A DNA stretch of 64,000 nt from Rhizobiales bacterium GAS188. GTDB taxonomy: Bacteria; Pseudomonadota; Alphaproteobacteria; Rhizobiales; Beijerinckiaceae. Of the stretch, positions 53,676 through 62,811 are shown piece after piece. How positions within the stretch are numbered: position 1 is the first letter of the stretch; every line of letters begins with the position of its first letter. The position numbers and the translations under genes are program-made. The notes below the pieces were generated by a model that was not told the DNA's origin, made no database searches, and was given only the letters and a program-made list of their open reading frames with translations. The stretch is from the NCBI GenBank assembly GCA_900104855.1, contig FNSS01000001.1:1054001-1118000 (forward strand), written 5' to 3'.

Positions 53676-55050
53676 AGAGATGTCCCTTGTTCGCGGTCGT
53701 GATGGTCTCCATGAATTCGGCATCTTGATAACGAGCGCTGCTGAACTTCATTGCATATCCGGGGATTTGGCTGCCGGCGACCCACGCGGCACAGATTTCT
53801 CCCGTCGCACAGGCAGCCATCGAACCGAATCCCGAAAGGGCCCCGGCGATGAAAGCACCGGGTGTGTCGGTCGGACCGATCAACGGCCAGTTTTCGTCCG
53901 TCATCGTGTAGTAGCCGCCATAGTGATGGGCGCCGCGGGGGAGACGGCCGATATACGCCTTCAACGTCGGATTGAGTCTGCTTGCGCCGCGAAGCACCGT
54001 ATCCGGAAACTGGGGATCGACGGGCTCGGCTGCGTGAGGATCGGCGGCCGTATGATTGTAAGCCCATCCGAGCTTGATCCATTTGCCGTCTTCGGCTCCG
54101 TCCGGCCGACAGTGAATGGCTCCTGGCATCGGCGCAAGCAGCCGCGCCGCAACCGGATCCTCGGCCAGGATCTCTCGATCCCCCTCCGGCCAATCTATCG
54201 TCTGCCCGTCCAGATCTATCGAGAATGGCATGTTTCGCGGGATCGCATGATTACGATCCTCAAAGGCGATTTTTTGCTGGTAGACGCATGTTGCCGGCAG
54301 CTCGTGGCCGAGCATCCTGGCGATGTCCTGAATGAAGGGACCGGCCGCGTTGACGACTCGATCAGCGGCGACAATCGTCTGTGCGTCGCCGACCTCGAGC
54401 ATGAGCCTGAAAGGTGAGGCGCCGGCGATCGAGGTCACATTGCCCCGAACGAACTTGCCACCCGCCTCGCGTATCGATTCAAGCATGAACTGGCCGAGCT
54501 GCTGCCCGCTGATTGCTCCGGCGCGACGAATGTGCAGCACCGTCGCGATGTCACGGGCAAAGCTCGGGAAAGTCTTCCGAATGAGAGCCCGATCGAGAAT
54601 GACGTCGACGCCCGAGGGTGCCTTTTCCCAGGCGGCAGAGACGGGAGGCTCATAGGTCGACAGTCCGCCCACCTCATGGATGCGGATCGCGCGCGCATCA
54701 TCCTGCGCGTAAGCCGCAAACAGCTCATTGATCAGGTCCTCGGGTTTCGAGCGCCGCGTGGCCAGCGCGTAGCCGCGCCGGCTCATATTGATACGATTGC
54801 CGCTGGCCCGACTGATTTCCTCCAGGAGGTCGATGCTATGGTTTGTATAAGCCGCCATCACCGGATGGGGCCACCAGTTGCGATAGTTTTCTCCCGACTG
54901 CGCCGATGTGAGACTCATCGGATCACGTGCGTCGATGAGGCAAAGCGTCTTCACGCCGTGGTTTTTCACAAGGTAGTAGGCGACGGCGATACCGATGTTG
55001 CCTGCACCAATGACAGCGACGTCAAAGTCGTTTCCGCCAGTGTTTGTCAC
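53674..55050 (-). CDS. FAD-dependent amine oxidoreductase (DAO family), distal
   Basis: 458 residues from GTG (VTNTGGNDFDVAVIGAG), GAGGAC upstream. N-terminal FAD-binding VAVIGAGNIGIAVAYYL, the sarcosine-oxidase/DAO-like core with VVNAAGPFIQDIA, and the C-terminal FSGFGSMAACATGE-type loop (here LSGFGSMAACATGE). It should oxidise a secondary or primary amine such as an N-methyl or D-amino acid. It lies directly after a second, only distantly similar FAD oxidase and an amidohydrolase, all on one strand. Confidence 0.87.
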   Translation of the reverse strand: MTNTGGNDFDVAVIGAGNIGIAVAYYLVKNHGVKTLCLIDARDPMSLTSAQSGENYRNWWPHPVMAAYTNHSIDLLEEISRASGNRINMSRRGYALATRRSKPEDLINELFAAYAQDDARAIRIHEVGGLSTYEPPVSAAWEKAPSGVDVILDRALIRKTFPSFARDIATVLHIRRAGAISGQQLGQFMLESIREAGGKFVRGNVTSIAGASPFRLMLEVGDAQTIVAADRVVNAAGPFIQDIARMLGHELPATCVYQQKIAFEDRNHAIPRNMPFSIDLDGQTIDWPEGDREILAEDPVAARLLAPMPGAIHCRPDGAEDGKWIKLGWAYNHTAADPHAAEPVDPQFPDTVLRGASRLNPTLKAYIGRLPRGAHHYGGYYTMTDENWPLIGPTDTPGAFIAGALSGFGSMAACATGEICAAWVAGSQIPGYAMKFSSARYQDAEFMETITTANKGHL

Positions 55051-55078
55051 GACCAAGTCCTCGTGTTGTGCGCAGGCG

Positions 55079-56278
55079 CTAAATGATGCCGGCTTCACGG
55101 TAGGGTCTGCCCTCGACCACGCGGTTCCAACCGAGCGCGGTAAGGTCGAGAGTCTGGAAGCTGCCATCCAAGATCAATTCTGCGATGGCCCGGCCGCTCC
55201 CCGGAGCGTGCATCAGCCCGTGTCCCGAATAACCTGCATTCATCAGGAAATTCGGACACTCCCCGGACCAAGGCCCTATAATGGCGTTGCCGTCAAAATC
55301 GTTCTGATCGTAGAGCCCGGGCAAGGTGGCCTTGCATTTGGTTCGCTCGAACTGCGGAAAGCGATGAGCGAGCGCCGGCCAGACGACGTTCTCGAAATAG
55401 GTGTGATCGGCTTCGAAATTGAAGCCGCGTGGCTCATCCAATGTCGGGACGCCGCCCGAATATCCCCTTCCTTCCGGCCTGAACGCGAGCCGTTGCAGGT
55501 CTTTCAGGTAGGGCAACGGCTCGATCGGCTCCTCGCACTCGAAGTAGTGTTCGTATCGGCGCAGCGGCATGATCGGAACATCCATCCCGACCAACGCCGA
55601 GATCCGGCCGGACCAGGCGCCTGCCGCATTGACGACGTAGGCCGTGTTGATCTTGGCACCCGAGGCGAGCGTAACGGAGCGGATCAGATGTCCTTCGCGT
55701 TGTATCGCCGTGACCTCATCGGTGACCAACTTGACGCCGAGGCTTCTCACCTTGTTGCGGAACCCCATCAGCACTGAATGCGGATCCAGCCACCCGTCGT
55801 CCGGCGAGCGCACCGCGCTGCCGAGGTCGTCGACATGCATGGATGGATAGGCTGTCTTCAATGCTGGTGGATCGAGCCATTCGACGTTGCAGCCAAGTGC
55901 TCTTTGCCTTTCAAAGTTCCGTTCGAGCTTTGAAACCTCTCCTGGCGGAACAATGAAGAGATAGCCGTTCTTACGAAGCGCGATGTCCGGCTTCTGTCCG
56001 TCGACTTCCATGAGATCGGAGAACTTGCCGAAAAAAGGAATGCTGAACTGCGAGAGTTCGATATTCTCCGGCAATGCAAAGAGGCGCCGAACCCCGCCTG
56101 ACGCGCGAGGCGTCGACGCGAGGCGATAAGCAGGATCGCGCTCGATCACGGCGATCGAACACGCCTTCTTGTGGGTGGCAAGGAAGTAGGCGGTTGCCAA
56201 ACCAATCGCGCCGCCCCCGACAATCACGACGTCCGCATGGTCGATTGTCATCTTATGGCTCGTTTCAGGCGATGCCAT
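55079..56278 (-). CDS. FAD-dependent amine oxidoreductase (DAO family), proximal
   Basis: 399 residues from ATG MASPETSHK, with AGGAAA upstream. It has the FAD motif VVIVGGGAIGLATAYFL, then RASGGVRRLFALPENIELSQ, VVNAAGAWSGRI, and near the end NAGYSGHGLMHAPGSGRAIAE, the loop of sarcosine oxidase/dimethylglycine-type enzymes. 28 bp separate it from the next gene. Two different FAD oxidases in sequence suggest two successive oxidations of one amine substrate. Confidence 0.88.
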   Translation of the reverse strand: MASPETSHKMTIDHADVVIVGGGAIGLATAYFLATHKKACSIAVIERDPAYRLASTPRASGGVRRLFALPENIELSQFSIPFFGKFSDLMEVDGQKPDIALRKNGYLFIVPPGEVSKLERNFERQRALGCNVEWLDPPALKTAYPSMHVDDLGSAVRSPDDGWLDPHSVLMGFRNKVRSLGVKLVTDEVTAIQREGHLIRSVTLASGAKINTAYVVNAAGAWSGRISALVGMDVPIMPLRRYEHYFECEEPIEPLPYLKDLQRLAFRPEGRGYSGGVPTLDEPRGFNFEADHTYFENVVWPALAHRFPQFERTKCKATLPGLYDQNDFDGNAIIGPWSGECPNFLMNAGYSGHGLMHAPGSGRAIAELILDGSFQTLDLTALGWNRVVEGRPYREAGII

Positions 56279-56440
56279 GCGGTGTTTCCTGTCTCGCGAT
56301 CGGCGCCACGATATAGTCCGAAGCGCGGCCACGATCTGGCATTTTCGGATCTGAAAAAGCGGCAACTCCATAGGCCGGAGCGTTCGGATCCTTCCCGAGC
56401 ATCTGGTGGCCCTTCCAAGGCGTTCTGGCCGAGGGTGCCC

Positions 56441-57685
56441 TCATTGGAGGGCGTTCTTGACGAAGCGTCCGGCCTTCATGATTGCGGCGAGACGCGTGCC
56501 GCTGTCCTGGAACACGCCGAGATCGTCCAACGGATTTCCCTCCACGATGAGGAGATCCGCGAAGGCGCCCGGCAGGAGTTCGCCGAGCTTGCCCTCCTGA
56601 CCGAGGATTTGCGCATTCACCAGAGTCGCCGAGCGAATGACCTCGCTCCTCGACTGGACCTGCGCCTGCACGGCGAGGCCGTCGGTCTGGTGCTTCTGGG
56701 TATAGGTCATGAGGTCGGTGCCGAAGCCGATCGGCACGCCGGCGCTACGACAGATGTCCAGGGATTTCAGGCCGGCAGCATGGACGATATCGTTCTTGCG
56801 GAGCGCGGATTCAGATTTTCCCGATGCCGCCCCTAAGCGCTTGTTCATCTCGTAGGTGATGAGGGTCGGAACCAGAAATGCGCCCTTCTCCTGCATCAAT
56901 GCGGCGCCTTCGGCCTCCAGGAAATTGCCGTGCTCGACGGTACGGACGCCATGTCGCACGCCGCGCATGATCGCTTCATTTGAGTAGGCATGCGCCCCGA
57001 CATAGACGCCCCACCGCCTCGCCTCATCGACGGCCGCCGCGATCTCCTCAACGGTGAACTGTATGCTTTCCAACGGGTCGTTTGGAGACGCGACCCCGCC
57101 GCTGAGCATCAACTTGATCTGATCGGCGCCCTTGCGCAGCTCGTTGCGCACTGCGCGGATCACATCCGGGACGCCATCGGCGATTATACACATCAGATCC
57201 GAGCCCGTGCAGCATATGTCTGAGCTTTCACTCGCGTCGACGCGCGTGCGGAAATCGCCGTGCCCACCCGTCTGGCTGATAGCCCGTCCCGACAGGAACA
57301 GGCGCGGCGTCTCGACGAAACCCGCCTCCGACGCGTCGCGCATACCATAGTCGCCGCCGCCCATATCGCGCACCGACGTGAAGCCACGCATGAGCATCGC
57401 CCGGAGCGTGCAGGTCGCCATCGCCGCCGAGAAAGTCGTCGGGACGGTGTGCATATGAAACGATCCGGAGGCGCTCAGGAAGTAGTACATATGCACATGG
57501 TTGTCGATGAGGCCCGGCATCAGCGTGCGATCGCCGAGCTCGATTATCTGCGCGGATCCCGGCTGGATCGGCCGATCCGAAACTTCACGGACGAGGGCGT
57601 CCTCGACGAACACCTCGACACCCTCCTGGAGCTCATCCTTGCGTGGATCGAGGAAACGCCCACCGCGAAAGAGATAGGTCGACAC
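56441..57685 (-). CDS. Metal-dependent amidohydrolase (imidazolonepropionase/prolidase-like)
   Basis: 414 residues from a GTG with GGAG six bases upstream. It has the metal site DNHVHMYYF (HxH), KLMLSGGVASPND, HAYSNEAIMRGVRHGVRTVEHGNFL (two His), and GFGTDLM (Asp). This subgroup includes enzymes that hydrolyse dipeptides, acylated amino acids or imidazolones. With the two amine oxidases downstream, a pathway of hydrolysis then oxidation of an N-acyl or peptide-like compound is likely. It starts opposite the remains of a transporter gene. Confidence 0.9.
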   Translation of the reverse strand: MSTYLFRGGRFLDPRKDELQEGVEVFVEDALVREVSDRPIQPGSAQIIELGDRTLMPGLIDNHVHMYYFLSASGSFHMHTVPTTFSAAMATCTLRAMLMRGFTSVRDMGGGDYGMRDASEAGFVETPRLFLSGRAISQTGGHGDFRTRVDASESSDICCTGSDLMCIIADGVPDVIRAVRNELRKGADQIKLMLSGGVASPNDPLESIQFTVEEIAAAVDEARRWGVYVGAHAYSNEAIMRGVRHGVRTVEHGNFLEAEGAALMQEKGAFLVPTLITYEMNKRLGAASGKSESALRKNDIVHAAGLKSLDICRSAGVPIGFGTDLMTYTQKHQTDGLAVQAQVQSRSEVIRSATLVNAQILGQEGKLGELLPGAFADLLIVEGNPLDDLGVFQDSGTRLAAIMKAGRFVKNALQ

Positions 57686-57753
57686 TTGCTGCTCCGCTTT
57701 TGCTCATGGACTCGGCCGGCGCCCGTCTCCGGTGTTGCCAATCCTAGCCGCTA

Positions 57754-57781
57754 TGGATACAATTGCAACGAGATTTATCCA
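57754..57781. promoter_or_regulatory. 28-bp operator candidate TGGATAC...TTATCCA (site 1)
   Basis: TGGATA and TATCCA form an inverted repeat with 16 bases between. It sits between the divergent amidohydrolase and truncated transporter genes. A second site of the same length and ends is at 58025-58052. Confidence 0.6.
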
Positions 57782-57795
57782 ATCGGGGGTTCGGC

Positions 57796-58005
57796 ATGCG
57801 TCTGCACTGCGATCGGCGGTCCTTGATCGGGGGGCTTCTCGCGGCCAGCTTTGCTGCGGCTCCTTTTGCATCGGCCGCCACCGACAGGCGGCTGCGCGTC
57901 GGCCTTGGCAGCGCGATCATTTCGCTCGATCCGCATTTCACCCTGCTCAGCAGCAACGCCGCGGTGGCATCGCGTTCCGCTACTTTCTTCGGCGCCTTCC
58001 AGTGA
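57796..58005 (+). pseudogene. Truncated ABC peptide-transporter substrate-binding protein
   Basis: Only the N-terminus survives. A Tat-like signal (MRLHCDRRSLIGGLLAASFAAAPFASAA) is followed by DRRLRVGLGSAIISLDPHFTLLSSNAAVASRSATFF, the start of family 5 (peptide/opine) binding proteins, then a new stop. The remaining some 450 residues and the permease genes are absent. It shows that the catabolic cluster once had its own uptake system. Confidence 0.7.
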
Positions 58006-58024
58006 CGAAAGGCCAAATCATCTT

Positions 58025-58052
58025 TGGATACGATTTTCGAAGAAATTATCCA
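58025..58052. promoter_or_regulatory. 28-bp operator candidate TGGATAC...TTATCCA (site 2)
   Basis: Same ends and same length as site 1 (TGGATACGATT...TTATCCA). It lies 167 bp upstream of the GntR start. A further half-site (ttttatccata) is near 58155. Confidence 0.6.
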
Positions 58053-58218
58053 TCTCTGAAATGAACGTCAACCCTGGAGGGAGCTCGCCGCGAGCATTCC
58101 GGCGAGGCGCGGAGCAGGTCGGCGTTCGAAGATCCGGGGTCGGTTGAATGTCGGAGTTTTATCCATATGATCATGTCTTGCATACGAATCGCGCCGCCGG
58201 CGCGGTCAGGTGGATCCC

Positions 58219-58890
58219 ATGAATCGCTCTGACGTTTCACCCAAGGTTTCCGCTCCCGACCTGGTTCGCGATCTCTTGCGCAGGGCCATTCTGGATGGGG
58301 AGTTCTCCTCAGGGGAGCAACTGCGGCAAGAGGAACTTGCGGATCGCTTCGGCACAAGCCGGATTCCGGTACGCGAGGCTCTGCGCCAACTCGAGGCGGA
58401 GGGCCTGGTAAACCTCCATCCCAATCGCGGCGCCGTCGTTTCCGCGCTGTCCCTGGACGATGTGCTTGAGATGCTGGAGATCCGAATTGCGCTTGAATGC
58501 CGAGCGCTGCGCCTCGCCGTCCCCAACATGGTCGACAGCGATTTCGACGCCGCCACCAAGATCCTGAAAACTTACGACAAGGAACCTCGCCCGCAAAAAT
58601 GGGGCGAGATGAACTGGCGCTTCCATGACACGCTATACGCGCCGTGCAACCGCTTGAAGCTGCTGGCCATGATCGAGGCGAATTATGGCCATGTGAGTCG
58701 GTTCATCCGGACTCAGGTCTCACTCGCCTCCGGCAAGGAGGGCCCGCAGAGAGAGCATTACCAGATCCTGGAGACGTGCCAGCGCGGCGACGCCGACCGC
58801 GCCGCAAAGCTTCTCGAGGAGCACATTGTGCACACTCAGAAGTCGCTGATGGCGGCCTCCCGGCGCGCGCGCCAAGCCGCCAAACGCTAG
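58219..58890 (+). CDS. GntR-family regulator, FCD type
   Basis: 223 residues from ATG six bases after AGGTGG; a GTG nine bases earlier is possible. The winged helix (about 12-75) has LVRDLLRRAILDGEFSSGEQLRQEELADRFGTSRIPVREALRQLEAEGLV. The FCD ligand domain has the metal-type positions NWRFHDTLY and later His residues (HYQIL, HIVHT). It probably represses the amidohydrolase/oxidase operon through the paired TGGATA sites. It ends one base before the convergent MaoC gene. Confidence 0.9.
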   Translation: MNRSDVSPKVSAPDLVRDLLRRAILDGEFSSGEQLRQEELADRFGTSRIPVREALRQLEAEGLVNLHPNRGAVVSALSLDDVLEMLEIRIALECRALRLAVPNMVDSDFDAATKILKTYDKEPRPQKWGEMNWRFHDTLYAPCNRLKLLAMIEANYGHVSRFIRTQVSLASGKEGPQREHYQILETCQRGDADRAAKLLEEHIVHTQKSLMAASRRARQAAKR

Positions 58891-59343
58891 CTACGAAGCC
58901 CCCGGCGGGCGCCGCGGCACCACCAGTTTCGGCGTGAGGACCTGCACCGTCTCGCCGTTCTGGTTGAGCGTGGTCGAGCGCATGACGACCATGCCGCGCT
59001 CGGGCTTCGAGCGCGACGGCGTCACCTCCAGCACCTCGCTGACCACATGCAGGCTGTCGCCTGGCCTCACCGGGCGCGGCCAGGACAATTCGCCGCCGCT
59101 GCCGATCACGCCGCCGGCGAACGGCACGCTCTCGACGATCAGCCGCATGGTGAGGCTCGCCGTGTGCCAGCCGCTGGCCGCCAGACCGCCGAAGAAGGTG
59201 GGCTTGGCGCTCTCCTCGTCGAGATGGAAGGGCTGCGGATCGAACTCGCGCGCATAGGCCTTGATGGCGTCGGCATCGACCGTCTGCGCGCGGGATTCGA
59301 AGCGTTGCCCGACGGCGAGTTCCTCGAGATAGAGGCGTTGCAT
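58891..59343 (-). CDS. MaoC-family dehydratase
   Basis: 150 residues, a single hot-dog domain. The hydratase-type active-site segment FDPQPFHLDEESAK holds the Asp/His pair, and GGLAASGWHTASL follows. It would hydrate or dehydrate an acyl-CoA or similar compound. It is the last gene of a MarR-MFS-MaoC operon. Confidence 0.9.
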   Translation of the reverse strand: MQRLYLEELAVGQRFESRAQTVDADAIKAYAREFDPQPFHLDEESAKPTFFGGLAASGWHTASLTMRLIVESVPFAGGVIGSGGELSWPRPVRPGDSLHVVSEVLEVTPSRSKPERGMVVMRSTTLNQNGETVQVLTPKLVVPRRPPGAS

Positions 59344-59364
59344 GCAGGTCTCCCTATCGCTCCG

Positions 59365-60669
59365 TCAGGCAGGTTGCGGGACAGGCGCGTTGGCGATTTC
59401 TTCCTTCCGTCGCCTCGGCCGCGCCGCGAGCGCGAGGAGCGCGGCGACCAGGCAGGCGGCGCCCGCCCCGTAGAAGGCCGGCAGATAGGTCGACAATTCG
59501 CTGCGCGACAGGCCGGCCCCGAAGGCGGCGACGGCCGCGCCGAGCTGATGGCCCATGAACACCCAGCCGAAGACGAGGCCGCCCTTCTCACGCCCGAACA
59601 CACCTGCCGAGATGCGCACCGTCGGCGGCACCGTGGCGATCCAGTCGAGCCCATAGAACATGGCGAAGATCGACAGGCCGTAGATGCTGAAGGTGGAGGA
59701 TGGCAGCCAGAGCAGGGACAGGCCGCGCAGGCCGTAATACCAGAACAGCAGCTTGCGGCAGTCATAGCGATCCGACAGCCAGCCCGAGGCCACCGTGCCG
59801 ACGAAGTCGAACACGCCCATCATGGCGAGCACCGTCGCCGAATCGACGGAAGGCATGCCGAAATCGCTGCAGAACGAAATGAAATGCGTCTGGATCAGGC
59901 CGTTGGTCGAGAGGCCGCAGATGAAGAAGGTCGCGAACAGGGCCCAGAAGGCCGGGTGCCGCGAGGCTTCGCCGAGCATGACGAAGGCCGCCTTGATGGC
60001 GTTGCCGCCAGCCGGAGGCGGCGGGGCGGCGACGCCCTCCTCGCCATAGGCCGCAATCCCGAGATCGGAGGGCCGGTCGGCGAGGAACAGGATCGCCAAC
60101 AGGCCGGCGACCATGACGCCGATGCCGGCCGGCAACAGGGCCGCCCGCCAGCCGTAATTTGTCGCGAGCCAGGCGCCGAGGGGCAGGAAGGCGAGCTGGC
60201 CCGTGGCGCTGCTCGCCGACAGGAGCCCGACGAGCAGACCGCGCCTTGCCACGAACCAGCGATTGGCCACGGTCGCGGCAAACACCATCGCGGTGAGCCC
60301 GGTCGCCAACCCGACGACCAAGCCCCAGAGCAGCATCATCTGCCAGAATTCGCGCATCAGGGTCGCGGCGATGAGCGCCAGGCAGATCAGCAAGGTCGAG
60401 GTGACGGCCACATTGCGCAGGCCGTAGCGGTTCATCAGAGAGGCCGCGAACGGGGCCATCAAGCCGTAGAGCATGATGCGCACTGCGAGCGCCGAGGAGA
60501 TGGCCGCCGTCCCCCAGCCGAATTCGGCGTTGAGCGGCAGGATCAGCGCACCGGGCAAGCCCATCGCGCCCGCGGTCGTCAGCAGCATCAGGAAGGTGAC
60601 GGCAGCGACCACCCAGCCGTAATGGATGCCGCGCCTCGCGAGGAAGGCGGAAAGCGATTTAGCCAGCAT
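59365..60669 (-). CDS. MFS transporter
   Basis: 434 residues. ATG MLAKSLSAFLARRGIHYGWVV; twelve membrane helices; the central loop near 205-225 is Pro/Gly-rich (EEGVAAPPPPAGG). AGAGAG lies eight bases upstream, within the end of the MarR gene, which it overlaps by 11 bases. A monocarboxylate or aromatic-acid carrier is likely from the family; the substrate is not determined. Confidence 0.9.
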   Translation of the reverse strand: MLAKSLSAFLARRGIHYGWVVAAVTFLMLLTTAGAMGLPGALILPLNAEFGWGTAAISSALAVRIMLYGLMAPFAASLMNRYGLRNVAVTSTLLICLALIAATLMREFWQMMLLWGLVVGLATGLTAMVFAATVANRWFVARRGLLVGLLSASSATGQLAFLPLGAWLATNYGWRAALLPAGIGVMVAGLLAILFLADRPSDLGIAAYGEEGVAAPPPPAGGNAIKAAFVMLGEASRHPAFWALFATFFICGLSTNGLIQTHFISFCSDFGMPSVDSATVLAMMGVFDFVGTVASGWLSDRYDCRKLLFWYYGLRGLSLLWLPSSTFSIYGLSIFAMFYGLDWIATVPPTVRISAGVFGREKGGLVFGWVFMGHQLGAAVAAFGAGLSRSELSTYLPAFYGAGAACLVAALLALAARPRRRKEEIANAPVPQPA

Positions 60670-61153
60670 AGTCGGGACTCTCTTCTGAGGGCTGCGAAGG
60701 CAAGGCGCCGAGATCGAGATCACGGGCGATGAAGGCGAGCAGATTGCCGAGGTCGGATGCGCGATCCGTGCCGAAGGCCTCCTCGAAGCGCGTTTGCGCC
60801 ACCGCCCATAGCTCGCGGCAGGCGCGCCGCTTGGCGCGGCCGAGCTCGGTGACGGCGACGCGCCTGATACGCTTGTCGTCGGCATCCACTTCCAGGACGA
60901 CGAAGCCGTCGCGTTCGAGCGGGCGCAGATTATGGCCGAGCGTCGAGCGATCCATGCCGAGCTCGTCGGCAAGCTCATTGACGGTCGGCGCCTTGTCCCG
61001 ACGCCGTGCCGCGGTCGAGAGCACCGAATATTGCGATACCTTCAGCCCTTCCGGAGCGAGATAAGCATCATAGAATTGCGAAACGCGCCGCGCCGCCATG
61101 CGCAAGACCGCGGCGCTGCAATGGCTGAAGCGCAATCTCTCCAAATCGTTCAT
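60659..61153 (-). CDS. MarR-family regulator
   Basis: 164 residues from ATG MNDLERLRFSHCSAAVLRMAARRVSQFYDAYLAPEGLKVSQYSVL. The wing helix is ELADELGMDRSTLGHNLRPLERDGFVVLEVDADDKRIRRV. A Cys in helix 1 (SHCSAA) may be redox-sensitive. Its promoter has a nested palindrome (61157-61188) that overlaps the start region, so it is autoregulated, and it may also control the divergent kynU-kynA genes. Confidence 0.88.
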   Translation of the reverse strand: MNDLERLRFSHCSAAVLRMAARRVSQFYDAYLAPEGLKVSQYSVLSTAARRRDKAPTVNELADELGMDRSTLGHNLRPLERDGFVVLEVDADDKRIRRVAVTELGRAKRRACRELWAVAQTRFEEAFGTDRASDLGNLLAFIARDLDLGALPSQPSEESPDYAG

Positions 61154-61156
61154 TAC

Positions 61157-61188
61157 GTGCATATCCACATTGATGTGCGCATATGCAC
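61157..61188. promoter_or_regulatory. Nested palindromic MarR operator
   Basis: Outer arms GTGCATAT and ATATGCAC enclose 16 bases that contain a second palindrome, CACAT-tg-ATGTG. It lies four bases upstream of the MarR start. Two concentric sites suggest two dimers or alternative binding. Confidence 0.7.
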
Positions 61189-61244
61189 GCTTCCGGCCAA
61201 GCCTTCAATGCCGAGGATGCATGGCTGAGGAGCGCGGCGCCGCC

Positions 61245-61432
61245 CCCTGGGACCGCGACCGTCTCGGTCGCCCTTCCTCCCAGAGTCGCGCTGGCCTCGC
61301 CGCTCGCAAGTGCGGGCGGGACGCCCACGTTCCCAACCGCTGGGACCGCGACCGTCCTCGGTCGCCCTTTACCCAGCGGTGACGCCAGCCTTGCCGTTCA
61401 AGTGCGGGCGGGACGCCCGCGGTCCCAACGCC
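61245..61432. repeat. G/C repeat of the gggaccgcgaccg family (copy 5, double)
   Basis: Two tandem copies of about 90 bp, each beginning gggaccgcgaccgtc and ending near gcgggcgggacgccc. Together with the MarR operator it fills the 61189-61542 gap before kynU. No gene is seen there. Confidence 0.8.
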
Positions 61433-61542
61433 GGCGCCGCGTCCGGGACGCAAAGGTCCCTCTTGCGCGTTATTGTTTTAAGCCTAAAATAATTTGTGAC
61501 GGGCGATGCGGCCGGCATCGCCCAGGATGACGGGGCTGATTC

Positions 61543-62775
61543 ATGCCGATCACGCGCGATGATTGCCTGGCGCTCGATGCGTCCGATCCGCTCAAGGCCT
61601 GCAGGGCGCGATTCGCGCTGGCCGAAGGCATGATCTATCTCGACGGCAATTCGCTCGGCGCGCTGCCGCGCGGCGTCGCAGCCCATGTCATCAATGTGGT
61701 CGAGGAGGAATGGGGGCAGGGCTTGATCCGCTCCTGGAATGCGGCCGGCTGGTATGCGGCACCGGCCCGCATCGGCGCCAAGCTCGCATCCTTGCTCGGC
61801 GCCAAGCCGCATGAGGTGACGGTGACCGAGTCGATCTCGATCAACCTGTTCAAGCTCCTGGTCGCGGCGGCGCGGATGCGGCCTACCCGCAAGGTGATCC
61901 TCGCCGAACACGGCAATTTCCCGTCCGACAACCATATCGTCGACAGTGTGGCGCGGCTTCTCGGCCTCGAGGCGCGTTTCGTGCCGGCGGGCGAGATCGC
62001 CGGCGCGATCGACGCCGATACCGGCGTCGCCACCCTGTCGCATGTCAATTATCGGACCGCCGAGGTGCAGGACATGGCGAAAGTCACGGCCGCAGCCCAT
62101 GCCAAAGGCGTCTTGATGGTCTGGGATCTGGCGCATTCCTCCGGCGCCGTCGACCTGCAGCTCGATCGGGCCGGCGCCGATTTCGCCGTCGGCTGCGGCT
62201 ATAAATTCCTCAATGGCGGGCCGGGCGCGCCCTCGCATATCTTCGTCGCCGAACGCCATCTCGGCTCGCTCGATCAGCCGCTGACGGGCTGGTTCGGCCA
62301 TGCCGAGCCGTTCCGCTTCGACGACGGCTATCGGCGTGCCGAGGGCATCCGCCACATGCTGTGCTCGACGCCGCAGATGCTCTCGATGGCAGCCTTCGAG
62401 AAGGCGCTCGAGGCCTTCGAGGGCGTCAGCATGGCCGAGGTCGAGCGCAAGGGCCGCGCGCTCGGCGACCTGATGATCGCGCTCTATGACGAGCAGCTCG
62501 CCCGGCGCGGCTGCGGGCTCGCGACCTTGCGCGACGGGGCGCGGCGCGGCAACCATGTCTCCTTCACGCATGCAGAGGGCTATGCGGTGATGCAGGCGCT
62601 GATCCGGCGAGAGGTCATCGGCGATTTCCGTGCGCCGGATGTGATGCGCTTCGGCTTCGGGCCGCTCTATGTGCGCTTTACCGACATCCATGACGCGGTG
62701 ACGGCGATCGCCGAGATCCTCGACAGCGGCGCCTTCAAGGATGGGACGCTCGCCGAGCGCCAAGCTGTGACATGA
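61543..62775 (+). CDS. kynU: Kynureninase
   Basis: 410 residues, complete. It is a fold-type I PLP enzyme: the PLP Lys is in [17 protein letters not shown], with [15 protein letters not shown] at the start, [12 protein letters not shown], and [16 protein letters not shown] holding the PLP-ring Asp. It cleaves kynurenine (or hydroxykynurenine) to anthranilate and alanine. The start has only a weak GGGG site. The stop overlaps kynA by ATGA. Confidence 0.95.
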   Translation: MPITRDDCLALDASDPLKACRARFALAEGMIYLDGNSLGALPRGVAAHVINVVEEEWGQGLIRSWNAAGWYAAPARIGAKLASLLGAKPHEVTVTESISINLFKLLVAAARMRPTRKVILAEHGNFPSDNHIVDSVARLLGLEARFVPAGEIAGAIDADTGVATLSHVNYRTAEVQDMAKVTAAAHAKGVLMVWDLAHSSGAVDLQLDRAGADFAVGCGYKFLNGGPGAPSHIFVAERHLGSLDQPLTGWFGHAEPFRFDDGYRRAEGIRHMLCSTPQMLSMAAFEKALEAFEGVSMAEVERKGRALGDLMIALYDEQLARRGCGLATLRDGARRGNHVSFTHAEGYAVMQALIRREVIGDFRAPDVMRFGFGPLYVRFTDIHDAVTAIAEILDSGAFKDGTLAERQAVT

Positions 62776-62811
62776 TTGGCAGTGACATGACTGGCGGTGA
62801 CATGACCGACG
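62767..62811 (+). repeat. Three 15-bp tandem units containing three in-frame ATGs
   Basis: gtgacatgattggca, gtgacatgactggcg and gtgacatgaccgacg span the kynU stop and kynA start. Each unit brings an ATG in the kynA frame (62772, 62787, 62802). Confidence 0.85.

Noticed and set aside
59047-60732. A long open frame antisense to the MaoC and MFS genes
   Set aside because: Runs through two certain genes and reads as low-complexity Arg/Glu/Gln/Gly sequence.
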